A DNA stretch of 5,541 nucleotides from Planctomycetota bacterium (GTDB lineage Bacteria; Planctomycetota; Phycisphaerae; Sedimentisphaerales; Anaerobacaceae), in contig JAPLMV010000083.1 in assembly GCA_026386835.1 (NCBI GenBank), positions 1 to 5,541 on the forward strand, written 5' to 3'. A program made the position numbers and the translations under genes. How positions within the stretch are numbered: position 1 is the stretch's first letter; every line of letters starts with the position of its first letter. Positions 1 through 5,520 of this stretch are shown here, piece by piece. Under the pieces are notes generated by a model. The model saw only the letters and a list, made by a program, of their open reading frames with translations, was not told where the DNA came from and made no database searches.

Positions 1-3000
1 TCTTTCATAAAAGTATTCGTCGAGAAATCGCCGAGACTGTCGGCAAGCTCACGGTAAAAGCTGCTGTCTTGGTTCGGCGATATGACGGGGACGGCGCCTG
101 CGCCGGCGTATTTTAAGATAAGCCGATGCAGGCAGCTATACATTCCGAACCTGCATGGGCCGGAACTGCCGGGCATAAAAAAGGCGGTCTTGTCTGGGTC
201 GAAGTCCTTTGCCCTTATGACCGTCAGCATATCACCTGCGGTAATGGCACATGGCAGGCATTCTTTGCCGGTAGTGAACTGTCTTCCCTGTCGCAGGGCT
301 TCTTCGTCGGCAACGGGCATAACCTGAGCCGGCTGACCATACGCCCTGAAACTTGCGGCGATGCCGTAAGCGCAATCGCCCATATACGGGACATGCCATG
401 TGCGATGGCGGCCCAGCACTTTTACTTCGGCTTTTGGTTTGTGGGCCTGCCGGCTAAGTGGTTCTTTGGCAGGGTGATAATTTTTCAAACTTTCGAGGAA
501 CGCTTCCAGCCGAGTAATCACGCCCGCATCGGCGGAATGCTCATCGAGCTCAAGCTGAAGACTTGGCTTATTAGCCATAATGTCCTTGAAAAATGTCTGC
601 AGGAACGAATCGGGGCCGCAACTGAAATTGGAAAGATATATCGCAAAAAGCCGCGGGTCGTCTTTGATTAGTTCAGCGGCGCGCAGAATCTTCTGGCCAT
701 AACTCCAGTAAACCTCGCTGTGAAGATTTGGGTCGGTCAATTGCGCCTGGTCAAGGTCGAGCATATCTATTGGAATAATATCTACGCCGAGCTCGGAGAG
801 TTTGGCTGACAACTGGAGATTAACACCCGGGTCGCAGCCGTTATATGGCCTGGAAACAAGCACAAACAATTTTTGGCCGGGGCTGACTTTGCTTAGTATT
901 TCTCTGCCCTTTTCCTTTAAATCGTGGTCGAATCCCTTCTGGGCGGCAAACGCTGTTTTAAGTGCCCTGCGAACTGCGAAACTGGAAACCTTCAATTTTC
1001 TGCCGAGCGAAAGAAATCCCTTTCTCATTAATTTTTCGTCCTCGACAAGGCGAATTGGAGCGGTAAGAATTTTAGTCTGGCCAAGCTTATCGGCAAAGGC
1101 AGTCTGTGCCTGGTAAACAAGCGACTGGACATAGGGACACAACTGATTGTGTTTGTTCTCAGGGAAGCCGGCTGATACTGAAATAATGCTCGGCAGGAAA
1201 ATGTAGTCCACTTTTTTCCCGATTAACTCAGCGATGTGACCATACGCAACCTTAACAGGAAAGCATGGCTGAGCGGTAACAGTTTCGACACCCTGACGTA
1301 TTATGCTCTTGTCGGTCCGGCCTGAGAGAATCACTTCAAAGCCAAGTTCCTTAAAGAACCGCGAAAACAGCGGCAGGAGCTGCCAGTTTACCAAGGCCAT
1401 CGGAATACCTATTTTGGCTTTGCGGCTTTGGGGAGATTGTTCTTTCTCGCTCAGGCCTGCAAATTCGAGCATTTTGCTGTTTCGGTAATCGAACGCACCG
1501 ATGCCTTTTATTTTTTGCGTTCTCTTTTTCAGGTTATATCTGTCGCACCGCGAGCCGTAGTATAACGGCTCCGAGCCGGGCAACTGCACCTTTTTGACTT
1601 CGCAGTGATTGGGGCAGTGTTCGCAGGTGAATGATTCGACGCTGTATTCTATCGAGACAAGTTTTTCAAAACCTCTGAAGGAACTTTCGACGGCCTTGCC
1701 TTTTTCTTCGCACAGCTTTTTTATATGTTCCGCTGCGACAGATGCCGCACCGATAGAGCCGGTTACCTCGTGATGGTCCGGCACCATAATTGGCTTGCCG
1801 GTAACATTTTCGAAGGCAGCCCAGACAGCCTTATTAAATGCCGTGCCGCCCTGGAAGCAGATATTGTTTCCGATTTTGCGCCGACCGACAACGCGATTAA
1901 GATAATTGGCGACGATGGAATAACTAAGGCCTGCGACAAGTTCCGGCGCCTGCGCCCCCTGCTGCTGATAGTTGAGCAGGTCGGACTCCATAAATACCGT
2001 ACACCGCTCACCGAGTTTTATCGGGGCGTTGCTCTTAAAGGCAAGGTCGGCAAATTCGTCCTTGATATTTATGCCCAGACGCTGCGACTGCTCCTCGAGA
2101 AACGAGCCGGTACCCGCTGCACAGGCATGATTCATTTCAAAATCTACTACAACGCCGTTTTCGAGCGATATGTATTTGCTGTCCTGGCCGCCGATTTCGA
2201 ATATCGTATCAACCTTCGGATTGACTATTGCGGCCCCGATGGCCTGTGCGGTGATTTCATTGATGACAACATCTGCGCCTATGAAGTCGCCAGTGAGGTA
2301 TCTGCCCGAACCGGTAGTCGCTGCGCCCAGGATTTTGACCTTACCAGCAACTTTTTTGCCGACAATATCCATGCACTGCCGAACGGCCTCGATGGGGTTG
2401 CCCACAGTCATCAGATATGTTTTGGCCAGTACCCTGTTTTCTTTATCTATAATCGCTATTTTTGTACTTATTGAGCCGACATCGAGACCCAGATAGGCCT
2501 CTATCGGTCCGTTCGCATCCGCAAGCAGATGTTCATAAACTTTGCTTTGGGGCGGAGGCAAAACAGGTATATTGAGCTGCTGGCGGCGAGGAGCAACTTG
2601 CAGCGCCGAGCCGCGATGGGTAAGATATTCGTTAATTTTATCAAACTTAATATGCCCGTTGTCGTGGACGTGGTCTGCCTTGGTCCTGGCTACAAGTATC
2701 GCGCCGATGGCGCCTGTGAAAAAGTGTTTTTCAGGAACGATAAGCTCATCTTTTTTTAATTCGAACACTTCCTCGAAGGCCCTGACGACGCCGATATTGG
2801 CTGCTACGCCGCCTGTGAATATTATCGGCTTGACAAATTCTCTGCCGCACCCGAGGTTGCTTTTGAGGTTTCTTGCCAGGGCAAAGCACAGACCGGCAAT
2901 AATGTCGCAGCTCGGCGTTGCCTGCTGCTGAAGATGAATCATGTCACTCTTGGCAAAGACCGAGCAGCGGCCTGCCATTCTCGGAACGTTTTTGCTTTCG

Positions 3001-3557
3001 AGTGCAAGCTGTCCAAATTCGTTTTCAATATCTATGCCCAGACGCTGCGCCTGTTGGTCGAGAAACGAGCCGGTACCTGCCGCACAAACGGTATTAAGCT
3101 CAAAATCGCGAATCCTGCTTTTGCCGTCCTGCATCGTCAGGAAAATCAGTTTGCTGTCCTGTCCGCCCATTTCAATTATAGTCGCCCGTGGGAACTGCGG
3201 ATAAAGATGGTGTATGGCTGCCGCCTGGGCCGGCACTTCATTTACAAAAGCGATGCCAAGCAGCTTAGCCAAAAACCTGCCCACAGAACCAGTTGCTGCT
3301 GAAAGCACTACATCCGACGGGTTTATCTGCCGGAAAAGTTCTTTGAGTTGTTCATGGGCAGTTTCCATAGGCCTGCCCTTTGTGCGGCGGTAATCACAAA
3401 AGGCAACCGCAAGTTTCTCATCCAGAACAACAAGGTCACTGCTGGCTGAGCCGATGTCTATGCCTATGTATAGTTTGCCCCGGCCTCGCAATGGCTCAAG
3501 CCGAGATTGTCCGGTTCGTCCAGATATTATTATATCAGTGTTCATACGGCTATCCAT
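1..3557 (-). CDS. Fused 2-hydroxyacyl-CoA dehydratase activase (tandem ASKHA ATPase plus dehydratase-like domains), 3' end missing
   Basis: Translating the reverse complement gives 1185 residues without a stop; the C-terminus lies beyond base 1. Activases of this family are iron-sulfur ATPases that drive electrons at low potential into 2-hydroxyacyl-CoA dehydratases or benzoyl-CoA reductases. Domain 1 (about 29-292) has the phosphate motif DIGSASSD (34-41), GGQDSK (131-136), CAAGTG with Cys158, Cys198 in GRCSVF, and TGG (248-250). Domain 2 (about 356-605) repeats this: DVGSIS (359-364), GGQDSK (456-461), Cys479, Cys519 and GG at 570-571. A linker carries CEHCPNHC (Cys645, 648, 652) and Cys671. 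A DUF2229-like domain (about 712-930) has QPCFPVK with Cys765, plus Cys807 and Cys908. Dehydratase-like sequence follows: CGPDSF (Cys980), GDCAYG (Cys1062), ECLPC (Cys1100, 1103) and GPCRFG (Cys1135). The ATG at 3557 is chosen because AGGGAG lies 6 nt upstream; in-frame ATGs at 3563 and 3545 are less well placed. Full-length relatives are, from memory, about 1400 residues. The family is secure; the substrate or partner enzyme is unknown. Confidence 0.96.
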   Translation of the reverse strand, partial: MDSRMNTDIIISGRTGQSRLEPLRGRGKLYIGIDIGSASSDLVVLDEKLAVAFCDYRRTKGRPMETAHEQLKELFRQINPSDVVLSAATGSVGRFLAKLLGIAFVNEVPAQAAAIHHLYPQFPRATIIEMGGQDSKLIFLTMQDGKSRIRDFELNTVCAAGTGSFLDQQAQRLGIDIENEFGQLALESKNVPRMAGRCSVFAKSDMIHLQQQATPSCDIIAGLCFALARNLKSNLGCGREFVKPIIFTGGVAANIGVVRAFEEVFELKKDELIVPEKHFFTGAIGAILVARTKADHVHDNGHIKFDKINEYLTHRGSALQVAPRRQQLNIPVLPPPQSKVYEHLLADANGPIEAYLGLDVGSISTKIAIIDKENRVLAKTYLMTVGNPIEAVRQCMDIVGKKVAGKVKILGAATTGSGRYLTGDFIGADVVINEITAQAIGAAIVNPKVDTIFEIGGQDSKYISLENGVVVDFEMNHACAAGTGSFLEEQSQRLGINIKDEFADLAFKSNAPIKLGERCTVFMESDLLNYQQQGAQAPELVAGLSYSIVANYLNRVVGRRKIGNNICFQGGTAFNKAVWAAFENVTGKPIMVPDHHEVTGSIGAASVAAEHIKKLCEEKGKAVESSFRGFEKLVSIEYSVESFTCEHCPNHCEVKKVQLPGSEPLYYGSRCDRYNLKKRTQKIKGIGAFDYRNSKMLEFAGLSEKEQSPQSRKAKIGIPMALVNWQLLPLFSRFFKELGFEVILSGRTDKSIIRQGVETVTAQPCFPVKVAYGHIAELIGKKVDYIFLPSIISVSAGFPENKHNQLCPYVQSLVYQAQTAFADKLGQTKILTAPIRLVEDEKLMRKGFLSLGRKLKVSSFAVRRALKTAFAAQKGFDHDLKEKGREILSKVSPGQKLFVLVSRPYNGCDPGVNLQLSAKLSELGVDIIPIDMLDLDQAQLTDPNLHSEVYWSYGQKILRAAELIKDDPRLFAIYLSNFSCGPDSFLQTFFKDIMANKPSLQLELDEHSADAGVITRLEAFLESLKNYHPAKEPLSRQAHKPKAEVKVLGRHRTWHVPYMGDCAYGIAASFRAYGQPAQVMPVADEEALRQGRQFTTGKECLPCAITAGDMLTVIRAKDFDPDKTAFFMPGSSGPCRFGMYSCLHRLILKYAGAGAVPVISPNQDSSFYRELADSLGDFSTNTFMK
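2051..2123. repeat. Internal repeat of the activase gene, copy in domain 2
   Basis: This segment encodes the stretch around Cys479 and matches the segment 963 bp away (3014-3086) at 62 of 73 bases without gaps. It includes identical runs of 17 and 20 bases. The rest of the two domains is much less alike at the DNA level. Confidence 0.8.
3014..3086. repeat. Internal repeat of the activase gene, copy in domain 1
   Basis: This is the partner of 2051-2123, encoding the stretch around Cys158. The 963-bp offset equals 321 codons, the same offset that separates the second cluster cysteines (198 and 519) and the adenosine-motif glycines (249 and 570). It therefore sits at the homologous place in the duplicated domain. 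Confidence 0.8.
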
Positions 3558-3563
3558 GCCCAT

Positions 3564-3569
3564 CTCCCT
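3564..3569 (-). promoter_or_regulatory. Ribosome binding site of the activase gene
   Basis: The minus strand reads AGGGAG followed by six bases and ATG at 3557. This spacing decides the start: the in-frame ATG at 3563 directly abuts the site and is too close, while the ATG at 3545 is too far away and has no site of its own. Confidence 0.7.
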
Positions 3570-3624
3570 AATCAACTTATTGTTTTGTCGTCTATTTTAG
3601 CGGCTTACGCTTTTTGTTCAAGAG

Positions 3625-3657
3625 ATTATATAAAAATCCCGCCTGTTTATGTGTCAA
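3625..3657 (-). promoter_or_regulatory. Candidate sigma70-like promoter of the activase gene
   Basis: On the minus strand a perfect TTGACA (3657-3652) precedes a perfect TATAAT (3630-3625), but the spacer is 21 bp, longer than the usual 16-18 bp. The overlapping hexamer TATATA, two bases closer, gives a 19-bp spacer. Transcription would begin near 3618, leaving a leader of about 60 nt before the activase ATG. Both hexamers are seen directly; promoter function is inferred and the spacing is a real weakness. Confidence 0.4.
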
Positions 3658-3674
3658 GCCGGCCTGTGAAATCA

Positions 3675-3683
3675 TGTGGACAA
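3675..3683 (-). promoter_or_regulatory. Near-consensus DnaA box (TTGTCCACA)
   Basis: Read on the minus strand, this 9-mer differs from the E. coli consensus at one position and matches the form common in high-GC bacteria. It faces the perfect box at 3788. It also lies just upstream of the activase promoter candidate, so bound DnaA could affect that promoter. Confidence 0.35.
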
Positions 3684-3712
3684 CCTGTCAGTAAATCTGT
3701 TACATCCCATAA

Positions 3713-3776
3713 GAATTAACATACCAGTATTGTCATGGAATTCATCCACCTGTCTACACAAGATGAATTAACTTAC
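3713..3776 (+). repeat. Direct repeat GAATTAACWTAC, two copies
   Basis: GAATTAACATAC (3713-3724) and GAATTAACTTAC (3765-3776) match at 11 of 12 bases, with starts 52 bp apart. Both lie between the two main DnaA boxes. They may be short iterated binding sites; two copies of an AT-rich 12-mer are suggestive only. Confidence 0.35.
3739..3769. repeat. Inverted repeat AATTCATC / GATGAATT
   Basis: Perfect 8-bp arms (3739-3746 and 3762-3769) enclose a 15-nt centre that includes one weak DnaA-like 9-mer. It lies between the arms of the larger DnaA-box repeat. No T-tract follows on either strand, so it does not look like a terminator. It could be a protein-binding site or chance. Confidence 0.45.
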
Positions 3777-3787
3777 AATCCTACAGG

Positions 3788-3796
3788 TTATCCACA
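3788..3796 (+). promoter_or_regulatory. Perfect DnaA box (TTATCCACA)
   Basis: The 9-mer is identical to the strongest DnaA-binding sites of the E. coli origin. It is the right half of a 14-bp inverted repeat whose left half (3675-3688) contains a near-consensus box. Confidence 0.5.
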
Positions 3797-3872
3797 AAAA
3801 ATATGCCTGCTGGTTTTACCGTAACTATATACAAAAAACGTACTTGCAAGAAGATACACTCTGAAATTTAAC

Positions 3873-3881
3873 CTATTCACA
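3873..3881 (+). promoter_or_regulatory. One-mismatch DnaA box (CTATTCACA)
   Basis: This differs from TTATNCACA only at the first base. It has the same orientation as the perfect box and sits 4 bp before the AT-rich block, which is how a box next to an unwinding element would be placed. A match of this quality could arise by chance in 650 bp. Confidence 0.3.
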
Positions 3882-3885
3882 GACC

Positions 3886-3923
3886 ATAAGACTAATAAGA
3901 ATATTCTTTAAATAATAATTAAT
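3886..3923. other. AT-rich block, possible DNA unwinding element
   Basis: Only 4 of these 38 bases are G or C (89% A+T), the most AT-rich stretch I see in the window. It lies immediately beyond the last DnaA-like box. This is the composition and placement expected of a duplex-unwinding element, but AT-rich intergenic DNA is also common near promoters. Confidence 0.35.
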
Positions 3924-4058
3924 AGTAGTCATAGCCGCAAGACCGGCATGAGTAACAAGCCAACACCAGTTACAATCTATACGCTCTAAGGGGCACACGT
4001 CAAGTTTGAAAAATAGCCTGGATACAGCCGAGTGCTATTCCGTACCGGTTTGTAATTT

Positions 4059-4099
4059 CAGTAAAATGCGGGTTATTTGTAAAAACACCAAATTTACTG
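4059..4099. repeat. Inverted repeat CAGTAAA / TTTACTG around a promoter candidate
   Basis: Perfect 7-bp arms at 4059-4065 and 4093-4099 are separated by 27 bp. They bracket the -35 hexamer and end one base before the -10 hexamer of the promoter candidate at 4077-4105. This is where an operator could lie, but the arms are short. Confidence 0.3.
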
Positions 4100-4105
4100 T
4101 ATACT
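4077..4105 (+). promoter_or_regulatory. Candidate sigma70-like promoter of the sigma-factor unit
   Basis: TTGTAA (4077-4082, 4 of 6 to consensus) is followed after exactly 17 bp by TATACT (4100-4105, 5 of 6). The start point would be near 4112, giving a leader of about 110 nt. A second -10-like TATAGT at 4187-4192 has no acceptable -35. A GGAAC motif typical of ECF -35 elements occurs at 4206-4210, but its -10 would fall inside the gene, so self-activation by that route is unlikely. Confidence 0.35.
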
Positions 4106-4222
4106 TTTAACTGTCAAAAATAGGTGCAGAAAAAAAATTGGACAATTTGGAAAAATTTCGAAACAGAAGGCAGGTTTTGTGCATCTTATAGTTGAACAAG
4201 CAATAGGAACTGAGCGACAGGG

Positions 4223-4777
4223 ATGAGTATAGCGAATGATAGACTGGAATCGCTTGTTCGCCGGCTAAGGGCAGGCGACAGGACGGCGGCAGCAGAGCTT
4301 GCAGATGCCTACTATCAGCAGATATATGTGTTTATGAGGCGTCTGGGACACAGTAAGCCGGTCAGCGAAGACTTGACGCAGGAATGTTTTCTTGCGGCCT
4401 GGCAGCATTTAGGCCAGTTGAGGGATGATACCGCCCTGGCCGGCTGGTTGTATCGTATTGCCGGCAATGCCTCAAAAATGTACTGGCGCAGGCATAAAGG
4501 CAACCAGATTAGCATCGAGCAGATTAGTCTGGCTGACGGTTCCGAAGCCGGTGACAAAGCAGAACAGGCAGAGCAGTTCAGTCGTGTGCAAAGTGCCCTG
4601 CTGAAGATGCCGATGAAATGGCGACGTGTGATTGTTTTACATTATATGCAGAACCTGACTATTACAGAGGCCGCCGAAGCGACAGGAGTAAGACAAGGAG
4701 TCTTTAAAAGCCGTCTCAATGTGGCGATAAAGAGTTTAAGAAAACGGCTGGCAGAACCAGCGGACGGAGAGCTATAA
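4223..4777 (+). CDS. ECF-type RNA polymerase sigma factor (sigma70 family)
   Basis: This 184-residue protein has the two-domain layout and length usual for extracytoplasmic-function sigma factors, which direct RNA polymerase to a small set of promoters in response to a signal. The sigma-2 domain spans about 20-90. It has the core-binding signature DLTQECFLAAW (50-60), then the -10 recognition segment with GWLYRIAGNAS (74-84) and a basic tail WRRHKG. An acidic, Gln-rich linker (about 98-120) leads to sigma-4 (about 121-176). There LPs are replaced by KMP at 128-130, followed by RRVIVLHY and a helix-turn-helix from LTITEAAEATGV (145-156) to the recognition helix FKSRLNVAIKSLR. The ATG at 4223 is the only ATG after an in-frame TGA at 4211. 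AGGG directly abuts it and AGGA lies 14 nt upstream, so the ribosome site is weak. The gene heads a unit with the membrane protein 1 nt downstream, which probably controls it. The regulon and signal are unknown. Confidence 0.95.
   Translation: MSIANDRLESLVRRLRAGDRTAAAELADAYYQQIYVFMRRLGHSKPVSEDLTQECFLAAWQHLGQLRDDTALAGWLYRIAGNASKMYWRRHKGNQISIEQISLADGSEAGDKAEQAEQFSRVQSALLKMPMKWRRVIVLHYMQNLTITEAAEATGVRQGVFKSRLNVAIKSLRKRLAEPADGEL
4766..4770 (+). promoter_or_regulatory. Ribosome binding site of the downstream membrane protein, inside the sigma-factor gene
   Basis: GGAGA lies 8 nt before the ATG at 4779 and inside the last codons of the sigma-factor gene. With only one base between stop and start, translation of the two genes is probably coupled, which would help keep the two proteins in proportion. 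Confidence 0.6.
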
Positions 4778-4778
4778 A

Positions 4779-5321
4779 ATGAACCAGGAAAATCTCGAAA
4801 AATTGTTAAGCGGCTTGGCCGATGCCGAAAAAGAACAGGCCTCGCCATGGTTGGCCCAACGCATAAAGCAGCAAATACCTCATGCCCTTATGCCGCGAAG
4901 AGGCGGGCTCGACACCATAAATATAATAATTGATTTGAAAATAAGCAAACTGGCTGCTGCCGCAGCGATTATTCTGAGCATGATTGTCTTCACTAACTTC
5001 CTCGGCGGGCGCGGTTCTACTGGTGGCGGTATATACCAGGACGGCAAACTCATGGTTAAATACCTCTTCGGCAATATCTCCGCAGGGGACGATTTGCCCG
5101 CCTTATCCGCCGGCAGGATAAAATATGATTTCCTCGTCCACCAGGGAAAAGAGATTGTCTATTACGGTGACAGCATCGCCCAAAAGGACAGTAATGCCAT
5201 CCTTATGCAGTGGAAACTTTCTGACGATAAGTATATGGTCATCTTTGCCGACCTGCGAGAAAGACAAGTTAGCGGTGATGAACTGATAAAACTCCAGGCT
5301 CACATGCTGGAAAAAAAATAA
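4779..5321 (+). CDS. Single-pass membrane protein in anti-sigma position, function unknown
   Basis: I do not recognise a named family. The 180 residues divide into a hydrophilic N-terminal part (1-55) with an amphipathic stretch NLEKLLSGLADAEKEQ, one hydrophobic segment at about 58-76 (AAAAAIILSMIVFTNFL), a Gly-rich turn (76-84) and a soluble C-terminal domain. Lys54 and Lys57 before the hydrophobic segment suggest a cytoplasmic N-terminus and an exported C-terminal domain. The latter ends in KYMVIFADLRERQ and a helical, charged tail. This layout and the coupling to an ECF sigma gene match a membrane anti-sigma factor: the N-terminal part would hold the sigma factor and the outer part would sense. 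There is no cysteine in the protein, so the zinc-binding HxxxCxxC anti-sigma motif is absent. The role is inferred from position and topology only; it could instead be a target or accessory of the sigma factor. A few Planctomycetota proteins next to ECF genes seem similar from memory. Confidence 0.85.
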   Translation: MNQENLEKLLSGLADAEKEQASPWLAQRIKQQIPHALMPRRGGLDTINIIIDLKISKLAAAAAIILSMIVFTNFLGGRGSTGGGIYQDGKLMVKYLFGNISAGDDLPALSAGRIKYDFLVHQGKEIVYYGDSIAQKDSNAILMQWKLSDDKYMVIFADLRERQVSGDELIKLQAHMLEKK

Positions 5322-5342
5322 AATAAATTTGCCAAATTTTAA

Positions 5343-5385
5343 GCCTGTCGCTTTGCTTATAAGACAAAAAGGCCTTTTGATAGGC
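5343..5385 (+). terminator. Weak hairpin after the membrane-protein gene
   Basis: GCCTGTC (5343-5349) can pair with GATAGGC (5379-5385) over 7 bp with one G-U pair. The enclosed loop contains the perfect 12-bp palindrome AAAAGGCCTTTT (5367-5378). No run of T follows, so if it ends transcription it is not a classical Rho-independent terminator. A second small hairpin, GCATC-TGTG-GATGC (5400-5413) followed by TCTTT, is equally weak. Confidence 0.25.
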
Positions 5386-5409
5386 AGGGCATCTCTGACG
5401 CATCTGTGG

Positions 5410-5520
5410 ATGCTCTTTAAAAAGTTAGTTCAGTATTTTGTCGTGATTGCGATGTCATCCGCGCATATTCATGTCGTTCGTGCGGCGGAAAACGTCCGTA
5501 GTGCTGTAAAATGTGCGTAG
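5410..5520 (+). other. Doubtful 36-codon frame resembling a signal peptide
   Basis: From the ATG at 5410 the frame reads MLFKKLVQYFVVIAMSSAH, then HVVRAAENV, and stops at a TAG after 36 codons. A basic start, hydrophobic core and an Ala-rich possible cleavage site look like a secretion signal, but almost nothing follows it. There is no ribosome binding site. It may be chance or the 5' remnant of a broken secreted-protein gene. Bases 5322-5409 and 5521-5541 hold no gene that I can see. Confidence 0.15.

Larger units (their letters stand above)
3675..3796. repeat. Inverted repeat with 14-bp arms carrying DnaA boxes
   Basis: The arm at 3675-3688 (TGTGGACAACCTGT) and the reverse complement of 3783-3796 (TGTGGATAACCTGT) agree at 13 of 14 positions. 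The match extends five bases past the 9-mer box, so the two sites share more than the core motif. The spacer is 94 bp. Confidence 0.6.
3675..3881. other. DnaA-box cluster, possible origin-like or DnaA-regulated region
   Basis: Compared with the consensus TTATNCACA, the region holds one perfect site (3788-3796, plus strand), a one-mismatch site on the minus strand (TTGTCCACA, 3683-3675, the form used by many high-GC bacteria) and a one-mismatch site on the plus strand (CTATTCACA, 3873-3881). Two weaker two-mismatch sites lie between them at 3742-3750 and 3752-3760. The adjoining AT-rich block could serve as an unwinding element. Both flanking genes are transcribed away from the cluster. A chromosomal or plasmid origin, or a DnaA-titration or regulatory site, would all fit; origin-associated genes are absent from the window. 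Confidence 0.4.
3570..4222. other. Divergent intergenic region, no convincing gene
   Basis: About 650 bp separate the two outward-facing units. Base composition is clearly more A+T-rich than the genes on either side. No frame here shows a recognisable protein, a good ribosome binding site with a reasonable length, or a tRNA-like cloverleaf. What can be seen are a group of DnaA-box-like 9-mers (3675-3881), an AT-rich block (3886-3923), short inverted and direct repeats, and one promoter-like element facing each way. The stretch 3924-4060 holds nothing I can name. Confidence 0.75.

Noticed and set aside
126..671. Plus-strand frame of 181 codons over the activase gene
   Set aside because: It lies wholly within the antisense of the 1185-residue frame, has no recognisable domain or ribosome site, and its peptide looks like a complement translation.
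1725..2474. Plus-strand frame of 249 codons
   Set aside because: It is long, but exactly antisense to activase domain 2, whose catalytic and cluster motifs are intact on the other strand. Long antisense frames are common opposite codon-biased genes.
2934..3302. Plus-strand frames opposite activase domain 1, with peptide resemblance to the frame at 1725-2474
   Set aside because: The resemblance (for example shared IYAQTLRLL) is the antisense image of the duplicated activase domains, not a real gene family.
3507..3719. 70-codon plus-strand frame crossing the activase start and the intergenic region
   Set aside because: No ribosome site, no domain, and it overlaps the activase start and its promoter candidate on the opposite strand.
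3905..3930. DnaA-trio-like sequence on the minus strand (GACTACTATTAATTATTATT)
   Set aside because: It resembles the trio element of Bacillus origins, but no DnaA box lies just upstream in the required orientation (beyond 3930), so it is treated only as AT-rich DNA.
4206..4210. GGAAC as an ECF-type -35 for autoregulation
   Set aside because: The matching -10 would fall inside the coding sequence after the start codon, so it cannot drive the full gene.
3570..4222. CRISPR array, tRNA or insertion-sequence end in the intergenic region
   Set aside because: No regularly spaced repeats, no cloverleaf-forming stretch with a T-loop GTTC motif, and no paired terminal inverted repeats with target duplication were found.
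5329..5409. TTG-started extension of the 36-codon frame
   Set aside because: The rare start lacks a ribosome site, begins 8 bases after the previous stop and runs through the hairpin and palindrome, and the added residues show no domain.
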